Below, piece by piece: positions 8,051-16,860 of a DNA stretch of 64,000 nt. The number at the start of each line of letters is the position of its first letter. The first letter of the stretch is position 1. The stretch comes from CAYWNK01 sp964459495 (GTDB lineage Bacteria; Planctomycetota; UBA1135; GCA-002686595), in assembly GCA_964459495.1 (NCBI GenBank), contig CAYWNK010000007.1, forward strand, positions 1-64,000, in the 5' to 3' direction. The notes beneath the pieces are model-generated. The model was not told the DNA's origin and did no database searches. It worked only from the letters and a program-made list of their open reading frames with translations. The translations under genes were made by a program, and so were the position numbers.

Positions 8051-8727
8051 CGATGGAGCCTCCCGCCTCTCCCGACAGGTTCTCCGGCTGGTGCCTGGAG
8101 CCCGAACACTGGATCGCCGCGCAGCCTGAAGCCCTCGGCCCACGCCTTTGGAGGCTGCCGTTGCTCAGCGCCGCCGGCTGCACTGCTGTCTTGGCCCGTA
8201 TCGATGCAGCAAACGCCGCAAGCCAAGCGCCGAACTCCATGCACGAGCACGGAATCGAGTTGGATGGGCTTGGTCTCGGCGCTCTGCTCGATTCACTGCT
8301 CGAGCGCACGTGCCCCCTCGCCGCCGAGCGCCTCGCCCCATTCGGCGGAGCTGCCCTCGACCAGCGCTATGGCTACCTCGTGCACTACGCACGGGACGCC
8401 GATCAGGAGCTTGGCTTCCACGTCGACGACAGTGAGGTCACGCTCAACCTCTGCCTGGAACAGGAGGGCAGCGGCGCCGAGCTCGTGATGTTGGGCGAGC
8501 GTTGCGACCTGCACCGCCAAGAGGAACCTAGCCCCAGCGAGACCCTCGAGATTGAGCACGAACCCGGCGTCGCGATCGTGCACCTCGGCGTCCATCGCCA
8601 CCGCGTCGAAGCGATCCAGCGCGGCCGCCGCCGCAACCTGATCCTGTGGTGCAAGAACTCCAGCCTACGCACTGGCCCCCAGGGCCGCGACCCTGTCCCC
8701 CACGGCACCTGGTGCCCAGGGAGCTAG
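8047..8727 (+). CDS. 2-oxoglutarate/Fe(II)-dependent oxygenase (prolyl 4-hydroxylase type)
   Basis: This 226-residue protein has a double-stranded beta-helix oxygenase domain. The iron-binding HxD is in GFHVDDSEVTLNLCL, and the distal His and the 2OG-binding Arg are in HLGVHRHRVEAIQRGRRR, matching prolyl 4-hydroxylase-like enzymes. It would hydroxylate a protein side chain or small molecule using 2-oxoglutarate and oxygen. The ATG at 8047 overlaps the stop of the SGNH gene by 4 bp, indicating a coupled two-gene operon. It has no signal peptide, so it is cytoplasmic. Confidence 0.75.
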   Translation: MTMEPPASPDRFSGWCLEPEHWIAAQPEALGPRLWRLPLLSAAGCTAVLARIDAANAASQAPNSMHEHGIELDGLGLGALLDSLLERTCPLAAERLAPFGGAALDQRYGYLVHYARDADQELGFHVDDSEVTLNLCLEQEGSGAELVMLGERCDLHRQEEPSPSETLEIEHEPGVAIVHLGVHRHRVEAIQRGRRRNLILWCKNSSLRTGPQGRDPVPHGTWCPGS

Positions 8728-8791
8728 GAAGCGATCCGCCCCTCTTGATTGTCTCGTGGACGTGGTTTCCATGCGCCAATAGACTGGTCCA

Positions 8792-9715
8792 ATGACGAAG
8801 CCTAGAGATCCTCGAAGAAGGCCCCGTCCTCTGGTGCTACGGGCTGGCCCCACCTTCTCTCCAGAAATCGAGAGAAGGTGCAAGGAGCAGCGAGACCCCA
8901 TGCCTGTGCTGCTTGAATGGTACAAGCACGTCGCCGTCCTCTGCGTCGACATGGCGAGCGTTCCGGTCGGACACCCCGGCCATCTCGATCGCGACCCCGT
9001 GCACCTCGGGGTCCTTCGGGGCCTGCTCCACCGCTGCTCTCGGTTGATGCACTCCACCCTGAAGTTGGCCCAGGACCCGCAGTGCGGAGGGACCGTTGCT
9101 CTGCTGGCGAGGTGCATCGCCGAGTCAGCTCTGAACACCCAGTGGCTGGTACAACAGGTCGACAATGACCGATTCACCCGGTTCATCGGCCATGCGGTCA
9201 AGGCGGACCTGACCCTCCGCGACCCCGTGGAGGCCAACGTGGCCGAACGGGGCGGCGCTCGGTGGGCGATCGAAGAGCGGATGATCCGGTCGATCGAAAG
9301 CGTACGAGCGCAGGCCGGGATCACCGAATCGGAAGCTGTCGCGGCCAAAGGGCTACCCAACCTCCGAGACATGTGCAGGGATCTCGGCTATCCACACGAT
9401 GTCTACGTTGGCGTTCAGCGAATGGGATCCCACGCTGTGCACGGGACCTGGTCGGATCTACTGGCCCACTACGTGCAGCAAGAGGAAGACGGCTCCTTCC
9501 GTCTCCAGGATCCCTCGGAATCCGCGACACACTCGGGCCCCTTACTCCTTCCAACAGTCCTTGTGCTCGACAGCCTCAGGGCACACTCGACTTTCCTCTT
9601 TGGGGACTCCCCGCATGCCGGGGACCACGAGAACGATCTCGTCCAAGTCAAAGAGGAGCTACGTAGGGCAAGCAGCTTGGCCGGCCGGGATGAGTTCATG
9701 CCGCAATCCGACTAG
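8792..9715 (+). CDS. DUF5677-like protein of unknown function
   Basis: This 307-residue soluble, mostly helical protein has no signal peptide. The blocks ARCIAESALNTQWLVQQ and GSHAVHGTWSDLLAHY resemble the DUF5677 family, often strain-variable and of unknown function. His and Arg in these blocks may be conserved, but no catalytic motif can be named. It stands alone, 64 bp after the 2OG oxygenase gene and convergent with the matrixin gene. Its base composition is slightly less GC-rich than its neighbours by eye, which may hint at transfer. Family assignment is from memory of the motif pattern. Confidence 0.5.
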   Translation: MTKPRDPRRRPRPLVLRAGPTFSPEIERRCKEQRDPMPVLLEWYKHVAVLCVDMASVPVGHPGHLDRDPVHLGVLRGLLHRCSRLMHSTLKLAQDPQCGGTVALLARCIAESALNTQWLVQQVDNDRFTRFIGHAVKADLTLRDPVEANVAERGGARWAIEERMIRSIESVRAQAGITESEAVAAKGLPNLRDMCRDLGYPHDVYVGVQRMGSHAVHGTWSDLLAHYVQQEEDGSFRLQDPSESATHSGPLLLPTVLVLDSLRAHSTFLFGDSPHAGDHENDLVQVKEELRRASSLAGRDEFMPQSD

Positions 9716-9776
9716 CGCTAGGTGCAACTCGAACATCCCGTGGGCGCTGGCGCCGCTGCCGTCGAGGGCCAGTGAA

Positions 9777-11123
9777 TCAGGGCGCCCAGACCACGCGCAA
9801 GCCCCGGCTTAGGCCCGTGCCGGAGCTCACGGAGTCGAGCGCGTAGATCTGGTAGTAGCGGCTCTCCCCAAGCTGGGCTCCTGGGGGAATGGGAACGCTG
9901 ACGCTGGCCTGGGTGAAGGAGTAGGCGAACACGGCGTCGCGCCGGAGGGGCCCGGCGACGAGCAAGGTGCCGAATGCTCCAGGAAGGCTCGTGCGCGCGG
10001 CACCGCTGAAGACCACGCCAAGACCCGTGATCGGCCCCGAGGCCATCGAGAGATCCAGCGTACCCGCCGTGAGGCTGGGCACGTTCAGCAGCAGCACCTC
10101 GGGCTCGGATCCACCCGGCAGTGCAGTCCCCTGGCCGTAGTAGAGCGGGGCCTGGAACGCCGGCTCCCGCTCCGGATCGAAGGGGAAGGCGTTGGAGAGC
10201 TGGTCAGGGCTCGCGCCCGGCAGCTTGACCGCGATGTCCCCTGGGCCCGCGGCGGCTGGAATCGCAACGGTCAAGATCGTGCCGCCCGCGAGGGACGGGG
10301 CGCCGGTCACCTTGACCGGGGTTCCGTCTCCGCCGGCGAGGGCCTGGGAAAACCAGACCTCGTTGGCGAGGGGGTCAAAGTTCTCGCCCAGCAGGGTGAC
10401 CTGACCCGCGCTCAGCTCGTAGGTGTCCACGCGGGGCTTGGTCGGGGACAGGGCCCCGTAGATGAACTGGACTCCGGCGCGATCGTCGTCCTCGATCGAA
10501 CGCAGGCTGATGCCGCCGTCGACCGCCGGCACCGCCGCGAACATCGTCGTCCCGACCACGCTGGAGTGGGCCAAGCCCAGGGCATGGCCATACTCGTGGC
10601 TCGCCACCCCCTGAAGGTCGAAGGGCTCGCTGCCTGTGCTCACGGGACCAGGGCCGTCGTGCCAGGTGTAGGGGCTCTCGCGGAATCGCATGCGCCAGCC
10701 GTCGCCGATGGGGATATCCACGAAGGCCAAGGTCGAGGAGCCCCCCGAGATCATCGAGATCACGTTCTGGTTGGGCCCGCCGGGTTCGGTGTGCTCCCCC
10801 ACGTAGAAGGCGTCGAAGTTGGCGAAGCCCGAACCGATGCCATCCGACTGCAGCGGATCGGTCCCCCCCGTGCCGTGGGCCTGGCTCCCCCATTCCGCCA
10901 CGCCCTTCCAGATCGCCAGCTCGGCCCCAAGCGCCCCGGGGAAGTCCGGGTCCGGCACCTGGTTGTCGTTGGCCTCGACCTCGTTGAAGTTGTTGAAGAT
11001 CCGAAAGTCCCGCTGGGTGAGATCCAGCATCCCCCCCTGCAGCTCGAAGCCCCGGGCCCCGGACAGGAGAGCCAGGGCGCCTGTGACGACGATCAGCGGC
11101 GGTAGGAGTCGGGTGGTGTGCAT
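9777..11123 (-). CDS. Secreted matrixin-type zinc metalloprotease with IPT/TIG-like domain
   Basis: This 448-residue secreted protein has a signal peptide (about 1-25) and an N-terminal metallopeptidase domain with the matrixin zinc site HEYGHALGLAH (His176, Glu177, His180, His186). A region about residues 255-345 resembles an IPT/TIG immunoglobulin-like fold (GQVTLLGENFDP ... GDIAVKLPGA). The C-terminal portion has the beta-rich pattern common to secreted proteins of this lineage and ends RGLRVVWAP. The start at 11123 was chosen for the signal peptide. It is divergent from the SDR gene at 11268. The role is presumably extracellular proteolysis. Confidence 0.8.
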   Translation of the reverse strand: MHTTRLLPPLIVVTGALALLSGARGFELQGGMLDLTQRDFRIFNNFNEVEANDNQVPDPDFPGALGAELAIWKGVAEWGSQAHGTGGTDPLQSDGIGSGFANFDAFYVGEHTEPGGPNQNVISMISGGSSTLAFVDIPIGDGWRMRFRESPYTWHDGPGPVSTGSEPFDLQGVASHEYGHALGLAHSSVVGTTMFAAVPAVDGGISLRSIEDDDRAGVQFIYGALSPTKPRVDTYELSAGQVTLLGENFDPLANEVWFSQALAGGDGTPVKVTGAPSLAGGTILTVAIPAAAGPGDIAVKLPGASPDQLSNAFPFDPEREPAFQAPLYYGQGTALPGGSEPEVLLLNVPSLTAGTLDLSMASGPITGLGVVFSGAARTSLPGAFGTLLVAGPLRRDAVFAYSFTQASVSVPIPPGAQLGESRYYQIYALDSVSSGTGLSRGLRVVWAP

Positions 11124-11267
11124 GGGAAGAGTCCTCGATCCGTGGGTTCTGAGGGCCCGCGGGCCGTAACCCATCGTATGCGCCAGGATCCGATCTGTGA
11201 GGACAGCCACCAGGGAGTGATCGGGAGGGGTGCCCGATTCCCCTCCCCCTCGCTAGAGTGCGCGCCC

Positions 11268-12800
11268 ATGGCTACGAATCCCTCCGACAGTCCCCGAGGG
11301 GGCGCCAAGCCCAACAAGACCCAGGCTGAGGCTGAGGCCAACCTGCCCTGGCTCGAGGACCTGGCGGCGGCGCCCGAGAAGCTTGCGGAGATCGATGAGG
11401 CGCTGCTGCGGCGACTGCGCGCCGCCGCGGGGCATGTGGCTTTGCCCGATCGGCTGGAGCGGCGAAAACAGGCCAAGGCACGACGCAACCTGGCCAAGCG
11501 GGAGATCCGCAAGAGGGACGATGCGGCCTTGGAAGCAACCAGCAATCGCGCCATGAAGCGGGCGCTCGCGTTCCCCGTGGCTCCCAAGGGGCTGGTAATC
11601 AGCCCCGAGCAGCGGGCCCTGCTGGAGCATCAAGCGCGGGAGCGCAGCAAGGACAACACGGTGCGCTTCTTGAGCGAGCCCCAGCCCTGCTACGTCTGCA
11701 AGGAGGACTTCACCGAGCTGCACCATCACTACGACTCGATGTGTCCCGACTGCGCCACCCTCAACTGGGTCAAGCGCACGGCGACTGCCGACCTGAGCGG
11801 GCGCGTGGCCATGGTCACCGGCTCCCGCGTGAAGATCGGTTTCGAGATCGTGCTGATGCTGCTGCGCGCGGGAGCGCGGGTGATCGCCACGACGCGCTTT
11901 GTCTGCGATGCCGCCCGGCGCTTCGAGGCCGAGTCCGACTTTGCAGAGTGGAAGGAGCGCCTCGAGCTGCACGCCATCGACCTGCGACACACTCCCACCG
12001 TGGAGGGCTTTTGCGCCCAGCTCCTCGCCTCGGAGACACGACTGGACTTCCTGATCCACAACGCCTGCCAGACCGTGCGGCGCCCCCCGGCCTACTACGA
12101 GGAGATGGCTGCCGGCGAAGACAGCAGCAAGCTCAAGCCAGAGCTGCGCCAACTCCTCGGTCAAGAGACCAAGGAGCAGGCCCTCGCCCTGGTGCAGGAT
12201 CCCAGCACCGCCGCAGCCATGAGCCAGCTCGACCTGCTGGGTGAAGCCGAGCAGGCCCACCTCTTCCCCAGCGGCATGCAGGATGGGGAAGGCCAGCAGC
12301 TCGACCTGCGGGACAAGAACTCCTGGCGCATGGAGCTCGACGAGGTCTCCACCGTCGAGCTGCTCGAGGTGCAGCTCGTCAACGCCGTCGCGCCGTTTGT
12401 CTTCAACGCCCGCCTCAAGCCCCTGATGTTGGCCGTGCCAACCCCCGACAAGCACATCGTCAACGTGTCGGCGATGGAGGGGCAGTTCTACCGCAACTGC
12501 AAGACCACGCGCCATCCCCACACCAACATGGCCAAGGCGGCCCTCAACATGATGACGCGGACCTCCGCGGCGGATTACGCCAAGGACGGGATCCACATGA
12601 ACAGCGTCGACACCGGCTGGGTGACCGACGAGGACCCCTTCGCCAAGGCCGTGGAAAAGGAAGAGGCACAGCGCTTCGCGCCGCCCCTGGATTCCATCGA
12701 CGGGGCGGCGCGGGTGCTCGATCCGATCTTCGTGGGCTTCAACACCGGCGAGCACTGCTGGGGGCAGTTCCTCAAGGATTACGCCCCCACGCGCTGGTAG
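11268..12800 (+). CDS. SDR-family protein with N-terminal Zn-ribbon extension and no catalytic Tyr
   Basis: This 510-residue protein has a charged helical region (1-130), a four-cysteine zinc-ribbon (Cys141, Cys144, Cys159, Cys162 with a His triplet between), then a Rossmann SDR domain from about 180. The nucleotide loop reads VTGSRVKIGFE (a TGxxxGxG variant with Lys for Gly). The usual YxxxK is replaced by TNMAK (Thr419, Lys423), although a Ser (NVSAMEG) and the SDR tail NSVDTGWVTDE are present. A Lys-rich loop NCKTTRHPHTNMAK precedes it. A homologous family with this same pattern is known in bacteria and some protists, with no clear function. ATG 11268 gives a normal start; the longer frame starts in the divergent promoter region. 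Confidence 0.75.
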   Translation: MATNPSDSPRGGAKPNKTQAEAEANLPWLEDLAAAPEKLAEIDEALLRRLRAAAGHVALPDRLERRKQAKARRNLAKREIRKRDDAALEATSNRAMKRALAFPVAPKGLVISPEQRALLEHQARERSKDNTVRFLSEPQPCYVCKEDFTELHHHYDSMCPDCATLNWVKRTATADLSGRVAMVTGSRVKIGFEIVLMLLRAGARVIATTRFVCDAARRFEAESDFAEWKERLELHAIDLRHTPTVEGFCAQLLASETRLDFLIHNACQTVRRPPAYYEEMAAGEDSSKLKPELRQLLGQETKEQALALVQDPSTAAAMSQLDLLGEAEQAHLFPSGMQDGEGQQLDLRDKNSWRMELDEVSTVELLEVQLVNAVAPFVFNARLKPLMLAVPTPDKHIVNVSAMEGQFYRNCKTTRHPHTNMAKAALNMMTRTSAADYAKDGIHMNSVDTGWVTDEDPFAKAVEKEEAQRFAPPLDSIDGAARVLDPIFVGFNTGEHCWGQFLKDYAPTRW

Positions 12801-12809
12801 ACGAATGGC

Positions 12810-14576
12810 CTACTCGCGCTTGAGCTCGGCGAGGGCTCGGATCGCGGTCGGGAAGGCGGAATCGATCTTCAACGCTGCCTCGTAGGCTTCGATCGCCCGG
12901 GATGCATCCCCGAGCGTCCGGTAGCCCTCCCCGAGGCTATCCCACGCGTTGGCGGACTTCGGATAGAGCGCGGCGTTGATCCGGAACAGCAGAACTGCCT
13001 CGCTGGCCCGGCCGCTGCCCAAGAGCTCGTAGCCGTCATTGTTGAGCGCTTCCTCAGCCACGGCCTCCGCTCCGCCGTTCTTCGTCTGGAGGTCCCTGTA
13101 AGCCGCAAGCGCCTCGTCGAAAGCTCCCTCCAATAGCAGCTCCCGCGGCATGCGTTCCCCCTCCGCGAGCCGCCGGAAGACCCCCATTTCCGCCGCCCGC
13201 AGCGCAAGGCCCACGGAGGTCTCGTGGAAGGTGATTTCGGTCCCCTCTTCAGGGTGCAAGAAGACGCCCTCCCCCACGTGGGCGAGCTCGGTCGCTGGGC
13301 CCTTGCTGATCGCGAGCTGCAGGCTGCCGCCCGCTGCACGCACCTCGATCGCCTGCTCAGAGTTGAAGCGGTACCGGCCAGCATTGCGGGCCAACATCTC
13401 CTCGGGAACAGGCTGTGGAACGTGAACCTTCGTCGCCGCCCAGTCGTACTCGACGCGAATCGCCTGGAGGATCTCTTCGACCAGTGCTGGCTGGTTCCCG
13501 TTGGTCATCACCACCGCTCCATAGCCCGCGTCACGATGGGCGATCATCTCCGACGAAAAACCCTCGTTCCAGCCGCCATGACCGAAGTAGATGTGTCCCT
13601 CACGCGGCCTGGTGAAGAAGCCGAGCCCGATGGTCTCGCCGTCCCCGGGGACCAAGCGCTCGGCTAGGTCCTGCGACAATGCCTCGCTCTTGCCCTGGAG
13701 CGCCTGCTGCACTTCAATCAGCAGTCGCGCCAGGTCCGCTGCCGTGGTCCAAAGCCCGGCTGCCGCCTGCTCCGGATACACGTGCCACCCACCGGGCACG
13801 GGTACTCCGCTGGGGGGTACGCCCGCTGCGGCCCTTGCGTGCAGGACATTCGGGAGCGGCTGCGCGTAGGTGCTGCTTTTCATCCCGGCCGGTCCGAGGA
13901 CCAACTCTTCCATCAAGGGGGCAAAGGCCTTCCCGCTGACGTCCATCATCCACGCTTGGGCGATCGTGTAGCCCCCACCGGAGTAGTCGAATTCCGAACC
14001 TGGGGCCCGCGCGACGCGCACGGCCGGGCTGTTGGCCGGACCCTTCCCGTCCAAGATCTCGGGAACCGTAGGCAGCTCCGTCCCCTGCGGGTAGCCCCCG
14101 AAGCCGTGCACGGTCGTCCCCGCCCGGTGGCAGAGCAGGAGCGCCAGGGTGACAGGATTCGCCTCCGTCAAGGCGTTGGTCGGCAGCTTCCAGCCCCTGA
14201 GCTTGGCGTTCACGTCTTCGTCGATGCTGGCGCCCTTAGCCGCCGCCAGTTTGAGAGCCCCCATCGCGGCCAGCGGCTTGCTGATCGATGCCGCCTGGAA
14301 GAGGGTTTCGGTCGTCGCCAACGCGCCCGACTTCGCGTCGCTCTTTCCATAGACCTTGTGCCACGCGATCTGGCCATCGTCAATCACCGCAATGCCAACG
14401 GCCGGCACGCCGTAGTGGTGCATGCGCTCCTCCAGCGACCATCCAGACTCCCCTTGAAGCAGAACCGGGGGGCGCAGGCCCGCCTCAACCCGGGCAATCC
14501 GCTCGGCGGTTTCATCGCTCACCGAAGTGCCCTGCAGGACGAGCAAGGGTAGGAGAAGGGGAAGCGGGTTGAGCAT
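12810..14576 (-). CDS. Secreted beta-lactamase-related serine hydrolase with C-terminal TPR repeats
   Basis: This 588-residue protein has a signal peptide and a class C beta-lactamase/DD-peptidase domain. The SxxK motif SISK gives nucleophile Ser97 and Lys100; the YxN position reads YSGGGYT; and HFGHGG-like HGGWNEGF serves as the third motif. The last 100 residues form TPR-like helices (NAWDSLGEGYRTLGDASRAIEAYEAALK). Such proteins are esterases or peptidases of unknown substrate, rarely true beta-lactamases. The start at 14576 places the hydrophobic MLNPLPLLLPLLVL at the N-terminus. It converges on the SDR gene with only 9 bp between the stops. Confidence 0.82.
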   Translation of the reverse strand: MLNPLPLLLPLLVLQGTSVSDETAERIARVEAGLRPPVLLQGESGWSLEERMHHYGVPAVGIAVIDDGQIAWHKVYGKSDAKSGALATTETLFQAASISKPLAAMGALKLAAAKGASIDEDVNAKLRGWKLPTNALTEANPVTLALLLCHRAGTTVHGFGGYPQGTELPTVPEILDGKGPANSPAVRVARAPGSEFDYSGGGYTIAQAWMMDVSGKAFAPLMEELVLGPAGMKSSTYAQPLPNVLHARAAAGVPPSGVPVPGGWHVYPEQAAAGLWTTAADLARLLIEVQQALQGKSEALSQDLAERLVPGDGETIGLGFFTRPREGHIYFGHGGWNEGFSSEMIAHRDAGYGAVVMTNGNQPALVEEILQAIRVEYDWAATKVHVPQPVPEEMLARNAGRYRFNSEQAIEVRAAGGSLQLAISKGPATELAHVGEGVFLHPEEGTEITFHETSVGLALRAAEMGVFRRLAEGERMPRELLLEGAFDEALAAYRDLQTKNGGAEAVAEEALNNDGYELLGSGRASEAVLLFRINAALYPKSANAWDSLGEGYRTLGDASRAIEAYEAALKIDSAFPTAIRALAELKRE

Positions 14577-14816
14577 GCTGGAGCGCGGGAAGAGAAGATG
14601 AGGCCGGTCTTGGCTGTCGCCCATGGGTCAGGGCTTGGGGGCGGGGGTACGCAGCTGGAGCGATCTTGTTTTGCGGCGACTGCAAATTGCCCGCAAGGGA
14701 TGGCCCAAGCGCGCTTCCCAGGGGACTGGCAGGGACCGCCAGGGCTGGAGCGACTCCCAGCGCGACACTCCGGCCTGTTCTCGGCGAGCCCGCCTCCCCT
14801 GACCGTTGGAGACCCT

Positions 14817-16259
14817 ATGCTCTCCGCCGTGCCGCCCATCCCCGCATCGACCTTCGCCAGCCTCGGGCTCGACGCCCCGCTCCTGGCGGCCGTCGAGGCC
14901 CTTGGCTTCACTGTGCCCACCCCGGTGCAGGCGAGCTGCATCCCCGCGCTGCTGGGGGGTCGGGACGTCGTGGGTCAGTCCAAGACCGGCAGCGGCAAGA
15001 CGGCAGCTTTTGGCCTGCCGCTGCTCCAGCACATCGACCTGGCTGAGCGCGCCGTCCAGGCGCTCATCCTCTGCCCCACCCGCGAACTCGCCGCCCAGGT
15101 CGCGCGCGAGCTCCGCAGCTTCGCCACCGGGCTCCCGGGCCTCACCGTCCTGGAACTCACCGGCGGCCAACCCGCGCGGCCCCAGCGCGAGGCGCTTGGG
15201 CGCGGCGTCCACGTCGCGGTCGGCACGCCGGGCCGCGTGCTCGATCACCTGGAGAACGGCTCCTATGACCCGAGCACGCTGCGCATGCTCGTCCTCGATG
15301 AGGCGGATCGCATGCTCGACATGGGCTTTGGACCCGAGGTCCGGCGCATCGCTGAGCAACTGCCGGTGAAACGCCAAACCGCCCTATTCTCGGCGACCTT
15401 CCCCGACTCGATCGAGAGCATGAGCCGCTCGCTGCAGCGCCCCCGCGCCCTGCGCCTGACGGTGACCGAACAAGCGCCCGAGGCGGCCCAGGAGATCCAC
15501 GGCGTCACCCAGCTGCGCCTCGCGAGCACCCCCGATCAGCGCTTCCCCTCGCTGTGCCGGCTGCTCGTCGAGCATCCCCACGAATCGGCTCTGGTGTTCT
15601 GCAACTTCAAGGCAAGCGTCGCTGAGCTGACCGATTTTCTATGGCACGCCGGCGTCAGCGCCGACCGCCTGGACGGCGACCTCGACCAGTTCCATCGCGA
15701 CGAAGTCCTCGCCCGCTTTCGGGGCGGCAGCGTGCGCATCCTCGTGGCCACCGACGTCGCGGGCCGCGGGATCGACATCGACGGCCTCGACCTCGTCGTG
15801 AACTACGAGCTCCCGAGCCAGCCGCAGACCTACGTGCACCGCATCGGCCGCACGGGCCGCGCGGGCAAGACCGGCGTCGCCGTCTCGCTCGTGAAGGACG
15901 GCCATGACCCGCGCATCGATGCCATCGAGGAGTTGACCGGTTTGCCGATTGCGGAGATCCCGGCTAAGCCGATCGGGGCCGCCGCCGTGCCGGCGTTGCT
16001 CGCCAAGCTCGCCGGTCCGCCGCCCATGGCGACGATTCGGATCTCCGGCGGGCGCAAGGACAAGGTGCGCCGCGGGGACATCCTGGGCGCACTCACCGGA
16101 GAAGCGGGTGCCCTGACCGGCGCCGACGTCGGGAAGATCGAGGTCCAGGACCGCCTCACCTACGTCGCGGTTTCCGAGCCTCTCGCGCGCGCCACGACCT
16201 CGCGGCTGAACAAGGGCCGGATCAAGGGCAAGCGCTACCGCGCCACGCTCCTGCGCTGA
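14817..16259 (+). CDS. dbpA: ATP-dependent RNA helicase DbpA (DEAD-box)
   Basis: This 480-residue DEAD-box helicase has the Q motif region, Walker A (SKTGSGKT), PTRELA, TPGR, DEAD (VLDEADRMLDMGF), SAT (FSATFP) and the C-lobe motifs VATDVAGRGID and HRIGRTGRAG. Its C-terminal 75 residues (RISGGRKDKVRRGDIL ... GKIEVQDRLTYVAV ... LNKGRIKGKRYRA) match the DbpA RNA-binding domain that recognises hairpin 92 of 23S rRNA, so it is likely a large-subunit assembly factor. ATG 14817 gives the expected N-terminus. The gene is monocistronic and converges on the YgjP-like gene. Confidence 0.93.
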   Translation: MLSAVPPIPASTFASLGLDAPLLAAVEALGFTVPTPVQASCIPALLGGRDVVGQSKTGSGKTAAFGLPLLQHIDLAERAVQALILCPTRELAAQVARELRSFATGLPGLTVLELTGGQPARPQREALGRGVHVAVGTPGRVLDHLENGSYDPSTLRMLVLDEADRMLDMGFGPEVRRIAEQLPVKRQTALFSATFPDSIESMSRSLQRPRALRLTVTEQAPEAAQEIHGVTQLRLASTPDQRFPSLCRLLVEHPHESALVFCNFKASVAELTDFLWHAGVSADRLDGDLDQFHRDEVLARFRGGSVRILVATDVAGRGIDIDGLDLVVNYELPSQPQTYVHRIGRTGRAGKTGVAVSLVKDGHDPRIDAIEELTGLPIAEIPAKPIGAAAVPALLAKLAGPPPMATIRISGGRKDKVRRGDILGALTGEAGALTGADVGKIEVQDRLTYVAVSEPLARATTSRLNKGRIKGKRYRATLLR

Positions 16260-16284
16260 GCCTCCTCCGCATTGGCGGACGGAG

Positions 16285-16791
16285 CTATTGCCCGCTGGCG
16301 CCTTCCACCTCGCGGGCCGTCAGCATCAGGCGCAGATCGAACTCGTATTGGTGGTACTCCGGCTCCATCGACGTGCACAGCCGGTAGAAAGCCCTGTTGT
16401 GGTCGCGTTCACGCAGGTGGGCGAGCTCGTGGACGACGATCATGCGCAGGAACTCCGGCGCCACGTCCCGGAAGAGCCCGGCGACGCGGATCTCGCTGCG
16501 CGCCCGCAGCTTAGACCCGTGGGCCCGCGATTCGAAGGTGTGCAAACCCAGGGCGTGCTCCACTACGAGCAGCCGGTCGTCGTAGAGGACTTTGGAAACC
16601 GACTTCGCCGTCTTCATGTGCCGCTGACGCAGCTCGGAAACGTAGCCGTGCAGCAGCTTGTGATTGGTGTAGGGGTGGCGTTCCGGATAACGCCTAGCGA
16701 TCAGAGCGCCGAGCTTCCCCGCCGCGAGTAGGTCGCGGATGCGGTCGAGCGTGGCTTCGGGGTAGCCGCGGAGGTAGGGCAGATCGGACAC
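16285..16791 (-). CDS. YgjP-like (DUF45) zinc metallopeptidase-fold protein
   Basis: This 168-residue cytoplasmic protein carries the gluzincin motif HELAH (His121, Glu122, His125) with a third ligand candidate at His131 in RERDHNRAFYRLC, the standard YgjP/DUF45 pattern. The N-terminal LRGYPEATLDRIRDLLAAGKL is family-typical. The family is widespread and its biochemical function remains poorly defined. It converges on dbpA with 25 bp between stops; a weak hairpin in that gap could serve both genes. Confidence 0.88.
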   Translation of the reverse strand: MSDLPYLRGYPEATLDRIRDLLAAGKLGALIARRYPERHPYTNHKLLHGYVSELRQRHMKTAKSVSKVLYDDRLLVVEHALGLHTFESRAHGSKLRARSEIRVAGLFRDVAPEFLRMIVVHELAHLRERDHNRAFYRLCTSMEPEYHQYEFDLRLMLTAREVEGASGQ

Positions 16792-16860
16792 GGATGCATG
16801 GTAGGGAAGCCGACAAGGATCGTCCTCCCCTTCGCGCCCGACGCGCTTCGATTCCGGCCG

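Noticed and set aside
11253..12755. 500-residue minus-strand open frame over the SDR gene
   Set aside because: Antisense to a gene with clear Rossmann and Zn-ribbon motifs; no domain in the antisense product.
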